Assembly (NCBI GenBank): GCA_963931925.1
Contig: OZ007570.1
Coordinates: 37,424,620 to 37,488,619 of the forward strand
Origin: Onchidella celtica
Lineage: Eukaryota; Mollusca; Gastropoda; Systellommatophora; Onchidiidae
DNA: 64,000 nucleotides
Direction: 5' to 3'
In this document: positions 1-11,475 of the stretch, piece after piece
Layout: each line of letters begins with the position of its first letter
How positions within the stretch are numbered: the stretch's first letter is position 1
Program-made: the position numbers and the translations under genes
The notes under the pieces: generated by a model
What the model was told of the DNA's origin: nothing
The model's input: only the letters and a program-made list of their open reading frames with translations
The model's database searches: none

Positions 1-165
1 AAGGTACTTGTATGCCAAGTGGCATATTCCTACTAAATTTTGCAGTCATTGCTCTTTTTTATTGGGTTAACAAGCCCACTATTAGGTTAGGGTTAGAGTT
101 AGGTTAGCCCCAGACAAAAAAAAGTGTGAGACCATTATAAAAACGGGTTTAGAACATGAACAAAT

Positions 166-2555
166 TTATTGATTAGGATTGAAGGTATTGAAAAATTGGG
201 AAAGGGTAAGTGCATTCGCTCCATTTGCTCCAGAGTCATGCACTTCTTGTACGTCTTTTGCTTGATAAACTGGGATACCCTCAGGCTGAACAGTGAAGTA
301 TGGTGTTGAGCAGCGACTTGTGGATGGGGTCGATTGGATCGTGGCTTCATTAATTTTAACAGAATCTCTGTGGAGTTGCCCACACCGAGCTTCGAATAGA
401 ACGTCATTAATGGCCTTTGTCGCAAATAACTCTTGTTGAGCATCCAGCTGACTCAGCTCATAAGCCCAGGCCTTGGCCCGAGCTGAGTGGCGATCATCTT
501 GTTCAGACAGTTTTGCTTTTGCCATGATCAGCAACTCATTCCTCTCACTCTCAGGCATTTTGTTCAATTTTCTTTTTCTGGTCGGAGGCAGCGACTTTGT
601 CGGCGTGGGTGTTGGCAGCGAAGTAACTGAAACAAAGGAACTGTCAGTCCCTTCGATTACAACGTCATCAGCATTACTTTCTTCCGGTTCTTGGTCCTCA
701 ATCTGAAACAGAATGAAATATGTTTTGCTTAATATCTTAACTACATACATGCATGCATTTCACGTTTTTATGAACAATTATTTTTTCCCAGATGCCAAAC
801 ACACCAGACGAATGGAATCGGACAAGCGAGGAATTCATGTCGACCTGGAACTTCCCCCACTGCCTAGGTGCAATAGATGGCAAACATATCGCCATCAGGA
901 AACCAGTGGGAACAGGATCATACTTCTTTAACTACAAGAAGTTTTTCAGCATCGTTTTGATGGCTGTTGTTAATGCGAACTACGAGTTCATAATGACAGA
1001 TGTTGGCGTAAACGGACGGGTTTCGGATGGAGGAGTAATTGCGGTAACAGAATTTGGTCGACGGATGGAACTAGCTGAGTTGAAGCTCCCTGAACCAAAA
1101 CCCATAGTTCAGAACGGAAAAAAAAATGCCATTTTTTTTTGTCGCAGATGACGCATTTGCTATGTCAGAAAACCTATTGAAGCCGTACGGAGGGGATAAG
1201 TTAGACCATGACCAAAGAGTGTTCAATTATCGCCTGAGTAGGGCGAGGCGTGTGTCTGAAAATGCTTTTGGGATTCTGTCTGCCAGATTTGGTGTATTTC
1301 GGAGTCCTATACAGCTTTCACCGGAAAAAGCCACGACAATAACACTAGCCTGCTGCTATCTGCATAATTTTCTTCGGAAAAAGTCAAAGAACTACTTGAG
1401 ACCCGGAAGTGTGGACTGGGAAGATGCGAATCACGAGGTCCATCTGGCGGAATGGCGTGATCATCAAAATCAGCTGGAGCGGTTGGGGGCATGCAGAAGT
1501 AGAAACATTGGAGCAGGGGCACGTACCGTAAGAGATTCTTTCCGAGAATACTTTTGCACGCAAGGGCGCATAAATTGCCAAGAGGAAAGAATTGCATAAA
1601 CATTTCATTTTCATGCTTTGTAACAATAACTTTAAAATGCCTGATTTTTTTTTTGTATCTTTTTCATTATTAAATCATTGGCTTCTTTTAGGGCCATATT
1701 GCTTCAAAAGAATTTGAATTGATAATTATTCGAATTATCCGATTTCATGTGTACTCTACTCACACCAGGGATATTTCACTCATTAACATTAAAATTACAC
1801 TGACACTGGGCCAACCAGCTGCAGCAATAACCCCACAATGTTGAAGGACAAGGTACTGCAGTACTGATTTTTAAGACTTGGTTTTGATATAAATCAGATT
1901 TGAACCTGACATTCCAACTAATAGCATGTTGATTTGTTAACGACAAAATCAACGAATGAACAGGTTTTCTTAAAACTAAAAAAAAAGAATAATTTAAAAA
2001 ATGAACAATTACATAGCGCCACCCCCAGCAAATTTTCAAACCAGGCTCTGGGCGCTTTACAAAGCCATAACACCAGAGGGAGAAACAGAAACATTGAACA
2101 CTGACACGTCACATTCGGCTGTTAGGATCTAGATTTCTAATTACCTGGAGCACGACTTGTTTCCCTCCAGCATCACTTTGCACCAGTTGTGGCATTGGTA
2201 AGGAGGTCCTGGATTGTGCTGGTGTCTCCTGATCCACAAGGAACATCATTGCCGACATGAACCATGCCTGTGATTCATATAAGTCGTCCAGTCCAGCGCC
2301 AGACTTGGCACTGTGGTTAATTTTCCGAAGCTCTGTTCTGAAGCCCGTCCGCAGTGTATTTAGTTTTTTCTTGAGCTCCTCCAGGGTCCCTTCAGGAAAG
2401 TATTCCTTGTACTTTTTTAGAAGGACTTGATAGTCTTCTATCTTCCTTTGCCTGTTGTGGTACTCCTCCGACTTAACCTTCCACAAAGAAGGCAAAGTTC
2501 GATAAACCTGAAGAACCTCTAGCATAAACTTCTTTTCTGACTCCTTTCTAGACAT
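166..2555 (-). CDS. Harbinger-encoded MADF DNA-binding protein, 2 exons
   Basis: Exon 1 is 2555-2145 (137 codons) and exon 2 is 702-166 (178 codons plus stop). Donor CCAG|GTAATT and acceptor TGTTTCAG keep phase 0, giving a 315-residue protein. Exon 1 is a MADF (Myb/SANT-like) domain, about residues 8-105: FMLEVLQVYRTLPSLWKV, then LKKKLNTLRTGFRTELRK, then SQAWFMSAMMFLVD. Exon 2 has an acidic linker, a basic PTRKRKLNK stretch that may be a nuclear signal, and a helical BESS-like region. In Harbinger elements such a protein helps nuclear import and terminal-repeat binding of the transposase (family knowledge). The intron contains the oppositely oriented transposase exon. It looks intact; a domesticated or host MADF gene is a less likely alternative. 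Confidence 0.78.
792..1599 (+). pseudogene. Harbinger transposase (DDE_Tnp_4), frameshifted exon
   Basis: A TTTTTTCCCAG acceptor precedes the exon. It encodes the PIF/Harbinger catalytic core: LGAIDGKHIAI (first Asp), TDVGVNGRVSDGGV (second Asp), VADDAFAMSENLLKPYGG, NYRLSRARRVSENAFG (catalytic Glu) and LHNFLRKKS. The two halves are in different frames because of one extra A in the run 1118-1126. Upstream exons with the helix-turn-helix part are not in the window. As a cut-and-paste enzyme it would work in the nucleus with the MADF partner. This copy could make full-length product only if the A-run is an assembly error. Confidence 0.85.
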
Positions 2556-2863
2556 TGTTGTTGTAATCCTAGAGATAAACTAAGTTGAAAAAGAAGAAAA
2601 CAAATGATCTATCGATACATAGGTTGGGTTTTCAGTTTGTTTTGAACAACGAGGAGGTTACTTTCGAAATGATATTTGATCAAAAAATTTGACGGGAGCC
2701 TACAAACGAAACAAAAATTTGATGACTCGTCAAAAAATATCAACCGGAGTTGATCCGTCAAATATTTGATACAAATTTTTTTTTGACGTCAAATCGCCCT
2801 ACACACCATCAAATTTCGCATCAAATATTTGACGGCTAATTTGATCGTGTGTAGGGGCCTTTA

Positions 2864-4559
2864 GTGTATAAATGCTGCAGGGAGCGGAGAGAGTGAACGA
2901 CCGTGCATTTTGTCTGTTTGTTTGTTTGTTTAATGTTTTCTAAGATTGTTCACATGATTCTTGTGTGTTTTTGAATTGGCCGCCAGGCCTATAATAAACT
3001 AAACTTGAAACTTGTGAATATCATACAAGTTACAAGACCCTCCCGCTGGTCACACTCGCATCATGTAGCACTGAGCCTAAACTAACACAATAAACATCGC
3101 CCATCTGCGGTGACCGAGTGAGCATGGTATTTGACACCTTCGTGGACTTGCTGGCGCCGACTGTCTTTGCTGCGTGTCCCGTGAAAACGAATCTCTATTG
3201 CGTTGTTAAAAAAAACAAGTATTATAAGCTTACATAAACACATCAAACAGCAAGAAAGAAAGATAAGAAGAACAAGCGAATAAGAGATTAGACACAACCC
3301 ACAGTAAAAGATACAGTGGATTATATGCAAATCAACATATCCTTACGTAGAAAACCTTAAAATAAAGTACTTTAAAATGCAGTATTAGTTGTGCTCTGAA
3401 ATACAAATATCAACTTAAACAGGATTTCCTTTCACCTTTCATATAACCAGGAATCACACATTCTAAACACTCAAGAACTGAACAATGACTTTAGTCCTTT
3501 GAACATCACATCAAAGACAAATTTCCAGGTAAAACTTCAGGGTAACCTCATGCTAACCACTCAGTGATCTGAAAGTCAGAATCGACTGTGGTTAGATTTC
3601 CAGTTAGGAACCAATTCATACTGTTAGAATTTCAGTGGTCAAAGTTAAAGGTTAAACAAAATTAGAGTTAATACATGTATTATTGTCAGGCCGTGAAATA
3701 CTTTAATCAAACACCATAACAGTTACAAGCATGCAGTTAGCACAATGATTATTAAATTCGAGGCACGCACCCCCAAGGGTATAAACAGGAACATCACGAC
3801 AATAAGAACCATTATCATACAAGGCATGACAAATTCTGCCTTTGCATCTGCAATTCATACATAACGACGTATCCCTTATGAGGATTCTTTCACTAATAGT
3901 TAAACTTAAATCAGTATGAAATGCAACTGTGGAAGCGTATTACAAACTGTCATATATATATAAACATCAAGTACGGGTTTTCATCCTGTTATCATTATTA
4001 ATCAATTACCACTTTTCAAATAGAATAATTCTGTATAAGAAACTCCGCACTCACCTTATATTAATTATGATGCACAGGGGTTATTTCACCAGCTACACGC
4101 TGAGTCAATATATTGAGTCAACTACACGTTGATCTCCAATAAACACTTTCCAACTACACGTTGGTTTTATTTTAAAGTACGTACACTTTACCAGCCACAC
4201 ACAGGTTTTAAAAGTGTCCCAACTACATGTTGGTTTTACATTCAAACTTCATCCTCTCGGGATGGAAGTAAGGAGAGGTCTGATCTGACTTTCTCCGGTG
4301 ACGTAGAGCCTAGTATAGGACTCGGCTACAGAATAGACTTATTATAGACCTACACACTACACTAAGCTTTGTGCTTACATTCCTCTTAACTCTAGGCGTT
4401 CACAAATAATTGATCTTCTATCTTCTGTGCAAGTAACATAATTATTCGAATACGATTTTCGGCGAAACGATTTTCAGACTTCGCCAGGTAGTCCCTTGTT
4501 GCGTCATTTGGGGCGAAACGTCACAGACCCCTCCAATGATATTTCAACGCCGTGGACGG
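2864..4559. other. no gene recognised
   Basis: AT-rich DNA without a credible ORF. A TATAAA (2866-2871) lies next to the Harbinger end, followed by a GTTT tetramer repeat near 2915 and an AATAAA near 2992; this could be a promoter/poly(A) pair of an unknown element or chance. Around 4085-4240 the phrase CCAACTACANGTTGGTTTTA recurs imperfectly. Confidence 0.4.
4085..4240. repeat. imperfect short repeats with CAACTACACGTTGG core
   Basis: The core AACTAC-A-GTTG, itself a short palindrome, appears at about 4120, 4151 and 4219, with related CCAGCTACACGC and CCAGCCACACAC between them, spaced about 30-70 bp. The role is unknown. Confidence 0.5.
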
Positions 4560-4938
4560 CACGGGGTCTCATATAGATATCATGAAAATATCGATATATA
4601 TCGATATTTGAAGGTTTGTAACGTACGTGTTCCGAGCGAGTGAACACGCATCGATGGGCTTGGTAGATGTTATTTGTTATGGGTTTTTTTTTGAATTTGT
4701 TTTGGAGGTTTTTTTTCGTTCAACATATTTTCATGTTTTTCTTTATTCAGTTTTTATTCAAACAACGACGAGAATGCAGAATCAAGTAAACTAGTGTCTG
4801 ATTTGTTTTTTAAAAAAAATAACACGTCAACCTTCAATCAAATTAATCACAAGAATGCGTGCGTCAACACAACACAAACAAGCGGAAATTGGCAAACAAG
4901 AATTATTGATGAGGCTTGAGAGGCATCCAGAAAAGGTC

Positions 4939-6974
4939 TCACTTTCCTTTTGCTCTGTTGTTCAGGAACAGAAACATGTCAACATTCTTTGGCTTCAGTC
5001 TGTTCCTCTTTTGGCTCACAAGCTCTCCTGCAGCTGAAAACAATCTTTCCGAAGGTACGGATGTCGCTGGAATACAAAGAAACTTCTTGGCAAGTGTTGA
5101 GAGCATCGGTAGGGAAGTTTCGTATGTTGACCAGTACACTAATGGATCCGAGTCTCTTGGGGCATTCTGTTCCTCGTAGTAGCGACGGCATTCTACTTCT
5201 TTCTCTGTTTGCAAAGACCTGTGACTACTTGATTCCATCACGTCAGTGTCGAAATCCTGCCACAGGTCGTCCGCTTTTGCAGAACGTGTGCTCTCCCTGG
5301 GTCCGCTGGTGTCTGGACTTTGTTTTTTATTTTGACATTTCTGGTCATTTCCCCTTGTATTGCTCTCTGGGCCTGTGTCACGTTGGCATCATCTTTAAAG
5401 GCAATTTTCTTGAATCTGGGATCCAAAAGAGTCGCATGAGACAGTGGTGAAAAGGTTTCAAGTATGTCGAACTTTCTGGTGAGCATTTGTTTCTCCAAAG
5501 ACTTTGATAACGGCAATGTAGAGAGTCTTGCTTTTTGAAGAAGGGATCGGGCAAGAGGGATTACTTTGCTAAGCGTTGTTGCCTTCTCTGCTGACATCTC
5601 TTCTGTCGCCTTCAGGAATGGTGTAAGAGCGTTGACGATCGGCTTTACTTGCTCGTACTCAGCGTCAGAACGGCACATTGTGCCTTTTCCCAGCTGCGTC
5701 ATTGTTACAGTCACAGCCTCACGCTGCTCTAAGAAGCGCTGCAGCATTAGAACAGTTGAGTTCCATCTGGTCGGTACATCATTCACCAGCTTCAGCTGTG
5801 GAAAAATAAAATGGAATTGAATAGAATAATCCGAAATTCACCTTCATCTAAATAATAGTAATAATAATAATGAAATTAATTCATGTAGCGCATATTTCCC
5901 TCATTGGCCCTAAGCGCTTTACGGTGTTAATCTTTCTCCCGTTGCCATGTAATACACACACTCATATATGAACAATTTCACACATGCTCATCATGTATAC
6001 CAGCATACATCAATATAAAATATTAACGTTGCTCAGTTAACAAAATTACCTCAGGCAGATTCAGTTGTCCTTGAACTTGACGGAGTCTGTCACTTGAGTT
6101 GACACTTCGGTGGAAATGCTCAACAATGGTCTTGACTTTTTCCACAAGCAGGGTTACTCCAGGGGTTTCCTGCAATGCCGCTCTGACGATCAAATTCAAA
6201 GTGTGAGCAAAGCATGGAAGATGGCGAAGTCCCAAAATCCTCACTGCAGCTGCCATGTTGCTTGCGTTGTCAGATACTATTGCGACAACTTTTCCTTTCA
6301 GAGAAAACTCGTCAATCACATTCGTCAATTCGCCAGCGATGTTTTCCCCTGTATGTGTTGTAGTCATGTTGACGGTCTTCAAAACAGCTGAAGTCAGTTT
6401 GAATTTTTGAGTAACGTAGTGTACAGTGACTGACAGATAGGCTTGAGTTTGGCTGGATGTCCATATGTCAGTGGTGATTGCGACAAATGGTGATTGCAAC
6501 AAATGAGGTTTCCATTAACTCATCCATGAGCTGCTGTTTTTCCTCAGTGTAGACTTTGGGCAACATGTCACGCATTATTGTCCTTGATGGCAATTCATAT
6601 CTTGCATCGAGCTCCTTCACAAAGTGACGAAATCCATCGTCCTCGACAATTCGTGCGGGTTGCATGTCTTTTGTCATCATCCACAAGAGACTGGCATCTA
6701 GTTTTTGTTTTTTTGATGAAGATCTCTCATATGGGTGAGCACTTCCGAACAGAGAAGAGATCGACTGTTGTGCTTCGTCTTGCTTTTTATTTCTAGGCGC
6801 TTCTCCCCTTTCCTTGGTGGCGGCAGCGTTCTCCACTGGATGTTTATTCCTCAGGTGAGCAAAGAGATTTGTAGTATTCTTTGATGTCTTGATAGTTGAT
6901 TCACAAACTTTGCATTTTGCCTTTGAGTCGTCTAATGGTTCGAAATATTTCCAAACAATGCTTCTTGACGCCAT
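4939..6974 (-). pseudogene. hAT transposase, BED finger, broken
   Basis: Exon 1 runs 6974 to 6050 and exon 2 from 5795 to 4939; donor CCTGAG|GTAATT and acceptor TTCCACAG keep the frame (LPE-LKLVNDVPTRWNS). A BED finger lies near the start (WKYFEPLDDSKAKCKVC, then HLRNKHP). The RNase H-like core includes TTDIWTS, VSDNASNM and CFAHTLNL, and the hAT dimerisation domain carries SERLFSAAG. Two lesions are visible. A 16-bp tandem duplication at about 6480-6511 (FVAIT read twice) shifts the frame. A second shift near 5240-5330 separates the core from the C-terminal domain. The host ZBED proteins are related, but the terminal structure favours a transposon. Confidence 0.85.
5855..5925 (-). repeat. 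LINE-type 3' tail fragment in the hAT intron
   Basis: Read on the minus strand it goes AAAGCGCTTAGGGCC, then ATGCGCTACATGAAT, then an ATT-rich tail. This is the GCGC...GCGCTA-TAAAT plus (ATT)n tail found after the LINE coding end at 36820-36890. It sits inside the 246-bp hAT intron. Confidence 0.5.
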
Positions 6975-7404
6975 GGTGAAAACCTAGAAGAGGAATAAAA
7001 TGAAATCGTAAACTGTATACCACTCTTCGTTGGTGTTTTAAATTCACTGCTAAGTGTTCTTAAAACGCCAGCGGAAAGAAAGTGGTTTACAGACTTGTTT
7101 GTCAAAGAGCGCGCTGCCACGGACGACTTGAAACGAGACTGAACTGATGACACTTGACACACGCCGGTGCGGTGAATTAAATGACTTTGCCAAGGGGTCG
7201 TTTCTCGGAAACTAAGCACAGTTCCAGGAATCCATAACCATATTTGGCATACACAGAGAATTCCGGGAGTTTCAGTTTCAGTATCGGACTGTCTTTACTT
7301 TCTCTTTTCACAAATATCGAAACCGTCGATATTAGCAAAATCGATATCGATGCGATACGATATCTAAAAATATATCGATATTTCAATACGATATGCCCAC
7401 CACT

Positions 7405-8130
7405 AGTGTGTTACGTACTTCTACATTGACAGTGTAATTTGGCGGTTGTGAAAAGTTGCTAACATTCTGCAGTTGGCAGATTTCGTCATCTTTTTTCTTG
7501 ATTTCCTCGTAAGATATCAGAATATGATTGTGTGTTACAAACTTCTACAATGACAATACATGTTTGCTGTTTGTGAAAAGTTGCCAACACTCTGCAGTTT
7601 GCAGATGTCTTTATCTTTTTTCTTGGTATTTCTTGTAACTTGTCAGAATATAAGAGTGTTACGAACTTCTACAATTATTGTGGCAATACATTTTTGTGTT
7701 CGTGAAAAGTTGCTAACACTCTGAAGTTTGCAAATCTCTTCAACTTTTTCTTGTAGTTTCATGTAACATGCTGGGATAATATTGTTGTGCACAAGAAACT
7801 TCTACAATGACAGTACATTTTGGTGTTTGTGAAAAGTTGCCAACTCTCTGCAGTTTGCAGATGTCTTTATCTTTTTTCTTGGTATTCCTTGTAACAAACT
7901 TCTGCAATGACAATGCATTTTTGGTGTTAGTGAAAAGTTGCCAACACTCTGAAGTTTGCAGATTATGTCATCTTTTTTTTTTGGTATTATTTCCTCATAA
8001 CATCCCAGAATATCACTTTGCTGTTTGTGAAAAGATGCCAACACCATGAAGCCTGCATATATCTCTTTATCTTTTTTTTTCTTGTAATTTCGTGTAACAT
8101 GCCAGAATATCGTTGTGTGTAAGAAACTTC
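7405..8130. repeat. about six 125-bp tandem units
   Basis: Diverged units share GTTACNAACTTCTACAATGA, GTGAAAAGTTGCCAACACTC, CTTTATCTTTTTTCTTG and a closing CAGAATAT. Unit starts fall near 7408, 7530, 7655, 7790, 7888 and 8010. The array begins at the hAT 5' end. No coding capacity was seen. Confidence 0.82.
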
Positions 8131-8299
8131 TGCAATAACAGTGCATAAGGGAGCTGCAGTAATTCAACTATCTTTTCTCCTTTGTTTGAGGGGGAACCTT
8201 TGAAACCAGGTTGGAAAAGATTTGGGCCAAGACACAAGTGCCTTGACATGGTAACAAGTTTGTATGTGAGGGTAATGCCTGTGACTGATGTTCAGCGGT

Positions 8300-8755
8300 A
8301 GATTTTGATCAATGCAGTTGCTCTTGAATCTCCATTTTGCTCACTGTGGGAGAAAGTTCCCCCTGACTATATAGCTTGTGGCTTCCAACTGTTGGTTAGA
8401 CACATTTTAATAGAATGTGTGGATTTCGGGAATATCCAAAGAAGGCACTGCGCCTGCACATCGATGAAAGAGTTATTTTCTGACATGAACCTGCAATACA
8501 TCTTGACCTTTCTGAAGGAGGCTGAAATCTGCTAGTTGATTTAAAAGATTTTTGACATACACATATATAGGCCTAATTCATATACCACTGACACAGTGAC
8601 ACTGACAAACATACTGTAGTAAGGGCTTTTTCTATTTGATTTTTAATTTCAAATTTTCTTCTATTTTACCGACTCTAACAAAGAAACCGTGAAAGGCATA
8701 AAGTGCCCACTATTGTGTCGATGCGCAGTTAAACCCAGAGTCAAAACTTGCTCAC
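8300..8755 (+). mobile_element. LINE 3' end (RNase H-type LINE), copy 1
   Basis: The last 76 codons of a LINE ORF (8305-8535) include PPDYIACGFQLLVRHILIEC, then RRHCACTSMKELFSD, then ILTFLKEAEI and stop. The C..C-LTV.HIL..C pattern and FLKE..LYK.I ending are the C-terminus of RNase H-bearing LINEs (I/Jockey-like group). The 3' UTR ends in a TTAAACCCAGAGTC-like tail shared with two further copies. Confidence 0.68.
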
Positions 8756-9944
8756 TGTCATATCCAAAGTTAAAGTAGGTAGTCAAAACTGATTTTAAAT
8801 TTTTATCATAACTCACCAGTTATTGTCCTATCATAACTCACCAGTTATTGTCCAATCTGACTGGGTTTACTTTTCCAAGAACTTTGATACCAGATTTATT
8901 GTTCTGGCTTACTTAAAGACTTTGAAAGTTATGACATTTTCAAAAGTGACAAAAACACTTTGATTTCGGTCCTTTTGCAAATTGCATGCTAGTCCAACTT
9001 TGACCACCTGGAAAAAAAAAAAACAGGTTAGGGCACTGAAAGTTTTCAATTTCCATGTCAAGAGGTATACATCTTGCAGTTTTCTTCGAGGAGTACAAAA
9101 ATTTATGGGACAACGTCCAAAAGCTCTAATTGAAACTCAGAACCCAAATACACTGTACACACTCACAAACTTAGGTTTGATAACAAACATACTGTTCTGA
9201 GACTAACTGTGTCAAATTCTGTTCAATTCAGAAGTGAATTAGTTGGTAATTTTTAGTTTCTTTTACACAAATAGTTTTAAATTGTGAGGTCATTTCTATG
9301 ACTTTTACTTTTTTTTTCTTCTTCTTGAAATTTGTTATAATTACTTAAATTACATGTATGTTCCAGGCTGCACTGGAAATGAGGTAAAAGTCACAAACTA
9401 ATTGAAAACATGTTTGTGAGAATTTGTAAGAATAATTAATAGAATGAGGGAGAATATTATGTAAATTGCTTTTACTGTTCTAGATGTACATGTGTACAAT
9501 GATTTCCTTGATTTTTTATACATTTCTGTATTCCCATATTCTGAAGGCAACGAGCATGCAAGTGTAGAACAGGACATGCATTGTCCAGAGGCATATAATT
9601 TATTCATTTGACATTCATTTTTTGCACTAATTTTCAGGTAATTTCTGTATTTGTAACTGATCAACTCATCAACCAGCCCAGGTTTGCAGACAATGCTTCA
9701 TGGTTTCCTTCAAGTTAAATATTAAAGTGTTATGTCTCTTTGCACTTGAGAAATGAATTGTACAACTTTGTATATAATGTATACTATAAGACTCAAATTT
9801 CAAATCCTTATGAAATACAATTGACTTGTGTTCATCACGCAATCTACATGTACCGTACTTACATTTTAAGCATTAGATACCATACGTTGTTCATTGTACC
9901 ATCTGTACTTTGGCATTGCTAATTTGGAAAAATCATTGTCCGTC
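8756..9944. other. no gene recognised
   Basis: AT-rich DNA. A 22-bp direct duplication (ATCATAACTCACCAGTTATT) occurs at about 8806 and 8831. Nothing else was identified. Confidence 0.4.
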
Positions 9945-9950
9945 CTCCAC

Positions 9951-10659
9951 CAGGCATGCCTACCCTTCCGTATTGTCCGTATTTATTCCGGAATTTGACA
10001 CTAGAATACGCATTGTTATTGAAATACGGGAAAAAAAAATTGTCCCGGAAAAAAAAAAAATAGCGCTAATAAAAAGTTTCCTCCGGGTGCCTATGCTTTT
10101 CGATACAAAGGAATAACCTTTTCGCGCCGTTTCCGAAACGCGAGGTCGGAAACTGCCGAACCTTCCCGAAGTAGGGATAACGCATGCGCCGTAGGGTTGA
10201 TTAGGCCTCTTCCATTCAAGTCGTCGTGTGTGTTAGCATTGAATCAATGATTGATTATGAGTTAATTTTTCATAAGTTTTGACGAAACATGGCGAGCACG
10301 AAACGAAACATTTGTGAAGTTACTGTCAGCAGTGATAGTGATTCTGATTGTAATAAAACTCCGCCGAGAGAAGTGCCTTGTTCCAAAAAGAAAGTGAAAG
10401 TTATGAAACGTGAACAACACTTCAAGAAGGAATACACTTACTATTACAGGCACTTGAAGTCGAACTGACCGTTTTCGACAGATTTTTTTTGCTACATTAT
10501 TTAAGAATATTTAACTAATTGTTTTCAGTGTTAGGGAGTTCTTTTCTATATTTTATGTGTTACTCTTTTGGCCGTCGCGATGTTCCTCATTTTGTCTCAA
10601 TTGTTCCTCATTTTGATGGCCCTGTCCCTGAAGACTTGATTTGAAGGTAGGCATGTCTG
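9951..10659 (+). mobile_element. 709-bp terminal-inverted-repeat element, 6-bp target duplication
   Basis: The ends are CAGGCATGCCTACC and, inverted, CAGACATGCCTACC (13 of 14 match). They are flanked by perfect CTCCAC copies at 9945-9950 and 10660-10665. A 59-codon ORF lies inside. It is too short for a transposase, so it is non-autonomous; the superfamily is not determined. Confidence 0.72.
10289..10468 (+). CDS. 59-residue ORF inside a short DNA element, unknown
   Basis: ATG to TGA encodes MASTKRNICEV, an Asp/Ser stretch SSDSDSD, a basic patch CSKKKVKVMKR, and the aromatic ending EYTYYYRHLKSN. It is the only ORF in the element and may be a remnant first exon of a transposase (charged N-terminal region). 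I do not recognise the family; translation is unproven. Confidence 0.3.
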   Translation: MASTKRNICEVTVSSDSDSDCNKTPPREVPCSKKKVKVMKREQHFKKEYTYYYRHLKSN

Positions 10660-11127
10660 CTCCACTTCACCCCATGAATGGGATTGGAATGTAAATTTTT
10701 ATGTAAATGTATAACGTGTTGCTGTTGTTTTTATAATGACAAGAGGTATGCTTGTGGGTACCACAAATGGTTGGATGTGTGAGCACACATGTACGAAAAT
10801 ACATTGTTTGGGTATGTGATATGACACTGGCAGTGGTAATCTAGATTTGAGAAGTTGTTATAATTTGAAAAGAAGTAAATGCTGTATCGCTCCTGTTGGA
10901 TGATTTTTGGTGTGATATGTTAAAAGAACGCTTGGTGGATGGGTTTGTTATTGTACATGCTGCATTGTTACATTATTTTCATTTTCATGAAGTTGAACTA
11001 TTTTTTTGACATGTTGAATTTCAATAAAACACTATTGCAAGATTACAATTGAAAGAAAATTCTTCATTTCATTATCCTTCACTCTTTCTTGTTTGTGCCC
11101 CTTTTCCCATAATATAACTTCATGCAT

Positions 11128-11475
11128 ATCTGAAGAAGACACTATGCCTGCAGTTCCACGAAAGAATTATTTTCTGACTTGGACCCGCAGCGCATCTTGT
11201 ATTTTCTGAAAGAGGTTGAACTCTACAAGTTGATTTAACAGACTTTTATTGTTTTTACAAAATTCACAGACCTACTTTTCAGTACGGGCTTTTTCCTGTT
11301 AGATTTTTAATATAGGCCTTTTCCTGTTGAATCTTGAACTTCACTTTTATCTTATCTTACCTATAGGCAACTGAAGGCTGAAAGCTAGTTCAAAGAGAGA
11401 ACAAAAAAAAACAACTTGAGAGGCCCATAGTGGACGTTATCGTGCCGACACGCTGTTAAACTCAAACTCAAACTC
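11128..11475 (+). mobile_element. LINE 3' end, copy 2
   Basis: Same family as 8300-8755. RRHYACSSTKELFSD, then DPQRILYFLKEVELYKLI and TAA end at about 11239. The 3' UTR then ends CCGACACGCTGTTAAACTCA with three AAACTC units. The coding end here is better preserved than in copy 1. Confidence 0.68.

Larger units (their letters stand above)
1..2860. mobile_element. Harbinger (PIF) DNA transposon, right part
   Basis: Two hallmark Harbinger genes lie here: a DDE transposase exon (+, 792-1599) and a MADF DNA-binding gene (-, 2555-166). The right end, read inward, starts AGGCCCCTACACAC, with TTA directly outside at 2861-2863, the 3-bp target site type of this superfamily. The last 65 bp (about 2796-2858) form a near-perfect hairpin with CCCTACACAC arms. 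No matching left end was found and the transposase N-terminal exon is missing, so the element probably begins before the window. Confidence 0.82.
4560..7405 (-). mobile_element. hAT DNA transposon, degraded
   Basis: A BED-zinc-finger hAT transposase is read on the minus strand from 6974 to 4939. The 5' terminus near 7405 reads inward CTAGTGGTGGGCATATCG, typical of hAT ends, followed by a subterminal block rich in ATCGATAT. A similar ATCGATAT block lies at 4570-4615 near the 3' end, whose terminal repeat is decayed. I could not find a matching 8-bp target duplication. Confidence 0.75.

Noticed and set aside
82-108. Telomere-like GGTTAGGGTTAG near the window start
   Set aside because: Only a few imperfect units inside a transposon; not a chromosome end.
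2866-3010. TATA box and poly(A) hexamer pair suggesting an LTR
   Set aside because: No second copy, primer site or coding region was seen; the motifs alone are too weak to call an element.
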